From JANRKT01 sp033763355 (GTDB taxonomy: Bacteria; Bacteroidota; Bacteroidia; Chitinophagales; Chitinophagaceae), in NCBI GenBank assembly GCA_033763355.1, contig JANRKT010000302.1:1-9276 (forward strand): a DNA stretch of 9,276 nt, read 5' to 3'. Each line of letters begins with the position of its first letter. Position 1 is the first letter of the stretch. The notes beneath the pieces were generated by a model, which was not told where the DNA came from, made no database searches, and saw only the letters and a list, made by a program, of their open reading frames with translations. A program made the position numbers and the translations under genes. This document shows positions 5,236 to 9,276 of the stretch, piece after piece.

Positions 5236-7224
5236 ATGCGATACATTTTAACATTGCTGCTTTCAGCAGCGGGGATGCTTTTTGCATTTACAACCCATGA
5301 CCTTATAACTATTAAAGGAAAGGTAACAGATGAAAACGGAAACCCTGTTGCCGGGGCAACTGTTGTTGTCAGGGGCACAAAAAAAGCAACCAGTACAGAC
5401 CAAAATGGTGAATTTATCATACAAGTGCCAAATGAAAAATCGGTGCTGGTAATAAGCTGGATTGGATATGAGACAAAGGAAATCCGGATTAAAGAGAAAA
5501 GAGAATTAAAGATTTCCCTTAAACCTGCAGAAATGCACCTTGATGAAGTGCTGGTAACAGGCTATGCAACCACCAAACGCAAAGATATTTTGGGATCTGT
5601 AACTGTACCAGCTCCCAATCCAAATTACAACCGGGGTTACCTTAATAACCAGTTGCAGGGTAAGGCTGCAGGGGTATATATACAAGGAGCCGCCGGGACA
5701 ACAAAGCAAGTAAGGATAAGGGGCAACAATTCATTTAACAATAACTATGATACACAGGTTCTTCATAACACGGAAGGCTATGATAACATTGTTGAAAACC
5801 GTTTCCTTAAAGTAAGCGATAACCCGCTGTCAACTTTTTCTATTGATGTAGATGCAGCTTCTTACAGTAATGTGAGGCGGTTTTTGCAGAATGGCCAATT
5901 ACCCCCTGCAGGTGCAGTGCGCATTGAGGAAATGATTAATTATTTTCAGTATGATTATCCTCAGCCGCAGGATGAACATCCCTTTTCTATCAATACCGAA
6001 ATGGCGGAATGTCCCTGGAACAAAGAGCATAAACTTGTTTTGATAGGATTGCAGGGAAAGAAAATTGAAACGGATAACTTGCCTGCATCCAATCTTGTTT
6101 TTTTGATTGATGTATCCGGTTCAATGATGGACGCCAACAAGCTTCCACTGGTAAAAGCTTCAATGAAAATATTAACAGACCAGTTGCGTCCCCAGGATAA
6201 AGTAGCAATGGTAGTGTATGCCGGTGCAGCCGGGCTTGTTCTGCCCTCAACACCCGGTTCAGAAAAAATAAAAATTAAAACAGCCATTGATGCGCTTGAA
6301 GCAGGCGGTTCAACTGCTGGAGGGGCAGGCATTAAACTGGCGTATAAAACAGCAAAAGAAAATTTTATAAAAGATGGTAACAACAGGGTAATACTATGTA
6401 CTGACGGCGATTTTAATGTTGGCGCAAGCAGTGATGATGACATGATAAGACTGATTGAAGAAGAAAGAAAAAGCGGGGTTTTTCTTACTGTGCTGGGGTA
6501 TGGTATAGGCAATTACCAGGATGCGAAAATGCAGAAACTGGCTGACAAGGGTAATGGCAACTATGCTTATATTGACCAGCTCAGTGAAGCAAAGAAAGTA
6601 CTGGTAAATGAGTTTGGAGGCACATTGTTCACCATTGCAAAAGATGTAAAGCTTCAGATTGAATTTAACCCTTCAAAAGTTCAGGCTTACCGTCTAATAG
6701 GGTATGAAAACAGGTTGCTTAATAAAGAAGATTTTAATAACGATAAAAAAGATGCAGGCGACCTCGGAAGCGGCCACAAGGTTACAGCTTTATATGAGGT
6801 TATACCAGTTGGGGTGAAAAGTAAATTTATTGAGCATGTTGACCAGTTGAAATACCAGAAGACTGACATCAGCAAAGAAAGTGTAACAGATGAATTACTC
6901 ACCGTAAAGTTCCGTTATAAAAAGCCTGATGAAGATAAAAGCAGGTTGATTGAACATGCAGTTAAAAATGATTTGAAAACCCTGAAGCAATCATCGGATA
7001 ACTTTCGTTTTGCAGCTTCAGTTGCCCAATTCGGGATGTTGCTGCGGAATTCAGAATTTATTGGGAGGAGCAATTATAATAACGTAATTCAGCTTGCAAA
7101 GTCTGCATTGGGTAAAGACGGGGAAGGGTACAGGCGGGAATTTCTAAAAATGGCAGAAAATGCCATGCTGTTAGCAAGAGAAACAGACAATGGCGAAGAT
7201 GAAGATGTGGCTTTCGAAAGATAG
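5236..7224 (+). CDS. Exported vWA-domain protein (YfbK-like) with SusC-type N-terminal module
   Basis: A 662-residue exported protein. Residues 1-~19 are a Sec signal peptide without lipobox. Residues ~25-97 form a carboxypeptidase-regulatory-like domain (IKGKVTDENGNPVAGATV, TDQNGEF, WIGYETKEI). LDEVLVTGYATTKRKDILGS (102-121) matches the TonB-box/plug start of SusC-like receptors, and LQGKAAGVYIQGAAG with VRIRGNNSF (140-167) matches the receptor plug core; no beta barrel follows. The YfbK-type vWF-associated N-terminal region is at ~185-275. The vWA domain is at ~285-465, with an intact MIDAS metal site: DVSGS (D292, S294, S296), T360 in GGSTAGG, and D390 in CTDGD. The C-terminus (~470-655, with FRFAASVAQFGMLLRNS) matches DUF3520. 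It most likely acts in the periplasm or at the outer membrane as a metal-dependent adhesion or scaffold protein; its ligand is unknown. It is divergent from the sigma factor and is the sole gene before a strong terminator. Confidence 0.93.
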   Translation: MRYILTLLLSAAGMLFAFTTHDLITIKGKVTDENGNPVAGATVVVRGTKKATSTDQNGEFIIQVPNEKSVLVISWIGYETKEIRIKEKRELKISLKPAEMHLDEVLVTGYATTKRKDILGSVTVPAPNPNYNRGYLNNQLQGKAAGVYIQGAAGTTKQVRIRGNNSFNNNYDTQVLHNTEGYDNIVENRFLKVSDNPLSTFSIDVDAASYSNVRRFLQNGQLPPAGAVRIEEMINYFQYDYPQPQDEHPFSINTEMAECPWNKEHKLVLIGLQGKKIETDNLPASNLVFLIDVSGSMMDANKLPLVKASMKILTDQLRPQDKVAMVVYAGAAGLVLPSTPGSEKIKIKTAIDALEAGGSTAGGAGIKLAYKTAKENFIKDGNNRVILCTDGDFNVGASSDDDMIRLIEEERKSGVFLTVLGYGIGNYQDAKMQKLADKGNGNYAYIDQLSEAKKVLVNEFGGTLFTIAKDVKLQIEFNPSKVQAYRLIGYENRLLNKEDFNNDKKDAGDLGSGHKVTALYEVIPVGVKSKFIEHVDQLKYQKTDISKESVTDELLTVKFRYKKPDEDKSRLIEHAVKNDLKTLKQSSDNFRFAASVAQFGMLLRNSEFIGRSNYNNVIQLAKSALGKDGEGYRREFLKMAENAMLLARETDNGEDEDVAFER

Positions 7225-7253
7225 GGTTTACCGGAACGTTTTTATATACAAGG

Positions 7254-7286
7254 GCAACCCACAATAAATGGGTTGCTTCTTTGTTT
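7254..7286 (+). terminator. Rho-independent terminator of the vWA gene
   Basis: GCAACCCA (7254-7261) pairs perfectly with TGGGTTGC (7269-7276) across the 7-nt loop CAATAAA, followed by the T-rich tail TTCTTTGTTT. It starts 30 bases after the stop codon, which makes the vWA gene a single-gene unit. Confidence 0.88.
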
Positions 7287-7303
7287 ATTATACACTATTT
7301 TTC
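7273..7303 (+). promoter_or_regulatory. Candidate promoter for the glycosyltransferase gene
   Basis: TTG (7273-7275), a 20-nt spacer and TATTTTTC (7296-7303) fit the Bacteroidota -33/-7 pattern with one mismatch to TAnnTTTG. The -33 element lies in the right arm of the preceding terminator stem. The expected start site near 7308-7311 leaves a leader of under 20 nt before the ATG at 7328. The match was found by eye. Confidence 0.4.
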
Positions 7304-7327
7304 GGCCTCAATTGAATTACCCTGACC

Positions 7328-8545
7328 ATGAACAGGAACTGCGACATCATCATGTTTTCACTGCCCCGCTGGGACCAGCCCATTTCTTCGCCGGCACTTT
7401 CGCTGGCCAAAGAATTTGCGAAGCATCAGAGGGTTTTTTATATCGAACATCCCTATTCATGGAAAGATGTTTATACGCTTCGCAACAGGGATGATGTGAA
7501 GCGCAGAAAGCAGGCTTTGTACAAAAGAAAAAATATTTATGAGCGGCCCGATGGTTTTCCGCCCAACCTGCTCAATGTTATTCCACCCATTACATTGCCG
7601 GTAAATCCGTTGCCTGCAGGGGCATTGTATAATTTTTTATCCCGGTTCAATGATAAAGCGGTTTTTAATACCATAAGAAAAGTTATTAAAGACCACCATG
7701 TAAAAGAATGGATTTACATCAACAGCTATGACCCGTTCTTTGCAAGAAAATTTCCCGGTGACCTGAAACCTTTGTTGAAAGTTTACCAGTCGATGGATGA
7801 TATTTCGCAGGAACCTTATACCGCAAAGCACGGTGTCCGTCTTGAAGAAGATATTGTCCGCCGCTTTGATATGACGCTGGCTACATCAAAAGAACTTACC
7901 CGGTTAAAAGCGCAATGGAACCCCAACAGTTTTTTTCATCCCAATGCTGCGGATGTGACCCTTTTTAAAAAAGCTGCTGAACAAATACTTGAGAAACCTG
8001 AAGAGATGAAAGGAATTGATAAGAAAATTATAGGGTTTACAGGAAGCATTGAATACCGCACCGATTTTGAATTGGTAAAAAAAATGGTGGAATACCATAA
8101 GGACAAATTCTTTTTGTTCGTAGGGCCGGTATTTGCAGAAGAAGTAAGCAGCATGGGCTTTGATAAAATGCCGAATGTAAAATTCACCGGGTCAAAAAAG
8201 ATAACTGAACTGCCCAATTACCTGCAGTACATGGATTGTGTAATTATACCATATAAGCTCAACACACTTACCAAAAGCATTTACCCGCTTAAAATAAACG
8301 AATACCTCGGTGCAGGCAAGCCCGTTGTGGCTACTCATTTCTCAGATGATATTTATTCATTTCATGATGTGGCTTATATAGCTGAAAATTATGATGGGTT
8401 TTGCCAGCTGATTGATAAAGCCATAGCGGAAAACTCAGATGATAAAAAAGCGGCCCGCATTAAACGTGCAGAACAAAATACCTGGGTTGCAAGGGTAGAG
8501 CAGTTTTGGGAATATGTGGGGGAATGGGAGCGGAGGAAAAAGTAA
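7328..8545 (+). CDS. Glycosyltransferase, GT4-like (GT-B fold)
   Basis: A 405-residue cytosolic or membrane-peripheral glycosyltransferase, presumably acting in surface polysaccharide or glycolipid synthesis; donor and acceptor are not predictable. The N-terminal Rossmann half opens with DIIMFSLPRWDQPISSPALSLAKEFAKH, typical of GT-B enzymes that begin by locating their acceptor domain. The C-terminal donor half starts at about 232 (KKIIGFTGSIEYRTDFELV) and has FLFVGP, NVKFTGSKKITELPNYLQ, and the nucleotide-sugar region SIYPLKINEYLGAGKPVVAT (317-336), where the glutamate of KINEYLGAGKPVV corresponds to a conserved GT4 residue. No membrane helix or signal peptide is visible. The closest resemblance from memory is to TuaH-type teichuronic acid glycosyltransferases. 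The ATG at 7328 is chosen; one at 7352 would cut the first strand. It stands alone, with a terminator before it and the tmRNA after it, so the pathway is not set by context. Confidence 0.87.
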   Translation: MNRNCDIIMFSLPRWDQPISSPALSLAKEFAKHQRVFYIEHPYSWKDVYTLRNRDDVKRRKQALYKRKNIYERPDGFPPNLLNVIPPITLPVNPLPAGALYNFLSRFNDKAVFNTIRKVIKDHHVKEWIYINSYDPFFARKFPGDLKPLLKVYQSMDDISQEPYTAKHGVRLEEDIVRRFDMTLATSKELTRLKAQWNPNSFFHPNAADVTLFKKAAEQILEKPEEMKGIDKKIIGFTGSIEYRTDFELVKKMVEYHKDKFFLFVGPVFAEEVSSMGFDKMPNVKFTGSKKITELPNYLQYMDCVIIPYKLNTLTKSIYPLKINEYLGAGKPVVATHFSDDIYSFHDVAYIAENYDGFCQLIDKAIAENSDDKKAARIKRAEQNTWVARVEQFWEYVGEWERRKK

Positions 8546-8570
8546 GAGGCTGAGGTTAGAAGCAAGCTCC

Positions 8571-8630
8571 AAACAGCGCCATATGCAAGAACCGGAAACC
8601 AGAAGGTATAATAACCGCTGTTTTTCTTAA
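8571..8630 (+). terminator. Possible terminator after the glycosyltransferase gene
   Basis: AAACAGCG (8571-8578) and CGCTGTTT (8616-8623) form a perfect 8-bp stem, and the right arm continues into TTTTTCTTAATTTT. The loop is long (37 nt) although ACC/GGT-type inner pairing is possible, which makes it weaker than the other terminators here. The rest of 8546-8684 shows no gene and no convincing promoter for the tmRNA. Confidence 0.35.
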
Positions 8631-8684
8631 TTTTGCATTTGGCCCGCTGATAATGATATAAGTTCAGGGCTTTGAATGGTATCC

Positions 8685-9053
8685 GGGGCTGACCGGTTTT
8701 GACAGCATAGATCTTTGTAAGTAAGCATGCCGTGCGTTGTGTTATTAGCACGTTAATCTGAAAACTCAAACTTTAAATGGCGAAACTTCTTACGCCATGG
8801 CTGCCTGATCAGTGATCAAGTAGTCATTAGGGCCGCGGCTGCCGGTTGTTCTGTTACCATGCGCCGCCGCCGACTCAAAAACAAAACAGGATGCTGCAAC
8901 CGGGTGTTGTGACGGTTGCTTAAGACAAGCGCAACTAAGGAAGTGATCGGTTCGTCCGTCTCCTGTTACTTCCCTACAACCAATGCCGGAATAAGCATGT
9001 AGAAGGCTTGTGGGGAATATGTTTGGACGTGGGTTCGAATCCCACCAGCTCCA
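8685..9053 (+). ncRNA. ssrA: tmRNA (transfer-messenger RNA)
   Basis: A 369-nt tmRNA, which with SmpB rescues stalled ribosomes and tags the unfinished protein for proteolysis. The 5' end GGGGCTGACCGG with TTTTGACAGC pairs as an acceptor stem with the 3' end CAGCTCC: seven pairs, one of them G-U, followed by discriminator A at 9053. The T arm is GTGGG-TTCGAAT-CCCAC. The conserved 5' AAGCATGCCG and the internal tag frame ending in GCTGCCTGA confirm the identity. The 3' CCA is not encoded (the genomic sequence after A9053 is CTT), so it must be added after transcription. A strong hairpin terminator follows. No consensus promoter is clear upstream; the primary transcript may start before 8685 and be trimmed by RNase P. 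Confidence 0.96.
8779..8808 (+). other. tmRNA proteolysis-tag reading frame
   Basis: GGC GAA ACT TCT TAC GCC ATG GCT GCC TGA encodes GETSYAMAA followed by a stop. With the alanine carried by the tmRNA the full tag is (A)GETSYAMAA. The GE start and A-x-A-A end match Bacteroidota tags as I recall them, and the terminal AA is the ClpXP-type recognition end. GGC is taken as the resume codon because it follows the A-rich TTTAAAT and gives the expected tag. Confidence 0.9.
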
Positions 9054-9073
9054 CTTACGTAAAAATTTTTTCG

Positions 9074-9113
9074 CCCCTTCTTTTTACCAATAAGCAGAAG
9101 GGGTTTCTTTTTT
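9074..9113 (+). terminator. Rho-independent terminator of the tmRNA
   Basis: CCCCTTCT (9074-9081) pairs perfectly with AGAAGGGG (9096-9103) over a 14-nt loop and is followed by TTTCTTTTTT (9104-9113). It begins 20 nt after the mature tmRNA 3' end and matches its strand. Confidence 0.92.
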
Positions 9114-9146
9114 AAAGTCATATTAAGTTATGTGGGAGCAAGCATG

Positions 9147-9160
9147 ATATCAGGTGATAT
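9147..9160. repeat. Short inverted repeat beyond the tmRNA terminator
   Basis: ATATCA-GG-TGATAT is a perfect 6-bp inverted repeat with a 2-nt centre. It is flanked by a wider pair CAAGCATG (9139-9146) and CATGCTTG (9224-9231). It could be an operator-like site or the remnant of a structured element. No T tract follows on either strand, so it is not a classic terminator. Confidence 0.35.
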
Positions 9161-9174
9161 GTTGAACAAGCCGT

Positions 9175-9276
9175 TTAGTTTTTAGGAATTGAGTACCAGA
9201 TAGGCAAGTTGTGGTTGTTGTACCATGCTTGTCTTGCGTAAAGTGGTAATTTGATCATTTGATTACTATAATTCCT
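9175..9276 (-). CDS. Possible 3' end of a gene running off the right edge (partial)
   Basis: On the - strand a frame is open from the window edge to a TAA at 9177-9175 and gives 33 residues that include MIKLPLYARQAWYNNHNLP and end in WYSIPKN. The aromatic-rich mix looks protein-like, and the orientation, convergent on the tmRNA terminator, is sensible. However, an open frame of 34 codons is not rare by chance, so this is only a candidate. No family is recognised. If it is not a gene, the 163 bases after 9113 hold only short inverted repeats. Confidence 0.3.
   Translation of the reverse strand, partial: RNYSNQMIKLPLYARQAWYNNHNLPIWYSIPKN

Noticed and set aside
5166..5420. 84-aa - strand frame across the divergent intergenic region
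   Set aside because: It overlaps the start of the vWA gene and would occupy the promoter region. It has no family resemblance.
5961..6512. 183-aa open frame on the - strand
   Set aside because: It lies antisense inside the vWA domain coding region. Its serine/leucine-rich composition is what the complement of that gene would give.
8641..8684. Promoter for the tmRNA
   Set aside because: TTTG and TAAGTT-like pieces are present, but none fits the -33/-7 spacing convincingly, so no promoter is called.
8389..8769. 126-aa open frame on the - strand
   Set aside because: It overlaps the end of the glycosyltransferase gene antisense and runs into the 5' part of the tmRNA. It has no recognisable domain or start context, so it is a shadow frame.
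8714..9230. Repeated AAGCATG words in and after the tmRNA
   Set aside because: Two copies are conserved tmRNA segments and the others are only 7-8 bases long, so this is not evidence for a repeat family.
1..9276. CRISPR array, insertion sequence or tRNA gene other than the tmRNA
   Set aside because: I saw no regularly spaced repeats, no transposase or terminal inverted repeats, and no other cloverleaf T-arm/acceptor pair while reading the window by eye.

Overview
The window looks like chromosomal DNA of a Bacteroidota member, most likely Chitinophagia/Chitinophagaceae. The signs are a sigma-70 family ECF factor followed by an anti-sigma protein with a carboxypeptidase-regulatory-like domain, SusC-type 'EVxVxGY' modules, a DUF2911 protein, weak ribosome binding sites, candidate promoters of the TTG-N20-TAnnTTTG type, and a tmRNA whose tag reads GETSYAMAA. 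The taxon is inferred from gene content, not from a database search.

Layout. (1) Bases 1-2185, + strand: the last 22 codons of a membrane protein, a 572-aa sodium:solute symporter and a small lipoprotein are joined by two 4-nt ATGA overlaps, so this is a tightly coupled operon. It ends at a symmetric hairpin (2185-2210) shared with the convergent gene. (2) Bases 2229-5144, - strand, in transcription order: ECF sigma factor, multidomain anti-sigma protein, then a DUF2911/TPR secreted protein that seems to have its own promoter. (3) Bases 5236-7224, + strand, divergent from the sigma factor: a 662-aa exported von Willebrand factor A protein (YfbK-like) whose N-terminus is a SusC-like carboxypeptidase-regulatory domain plus a fragment of a TonB-receptor plug. 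A strong terminator follows. (4) Bases 7328-8545, + strand: a GT4-like glycosyltransferase. (5) Bases 8685-9053, + strand: the ssrA tmRNA with a strong terminator. (6) Right edge: non-coding sequence and possibly the 3' end of a - strand gene.

The most interesting part is region 2-3. The sigma factor, the anti-sigma protein and the divergent vWA protein look like one envelope signalling cassette. The anti-sigma protein crosses the inner membrane once. Its periplasmic part holds a carboxypeptidase-regulatory-like domain, a TonB-box-like stretch (LNEVVVANKK) and a TonB-C-terminal-like domain. The vWA protein carries the same kind of regulatory domain followed by LDEVLVTGYA and a plug remnant, but a vWA domain stands where a receptor would have its beta barrel. 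A physical contact between the two is my inference. The remaining genes look like ordinary housekeeping or accessory loci.
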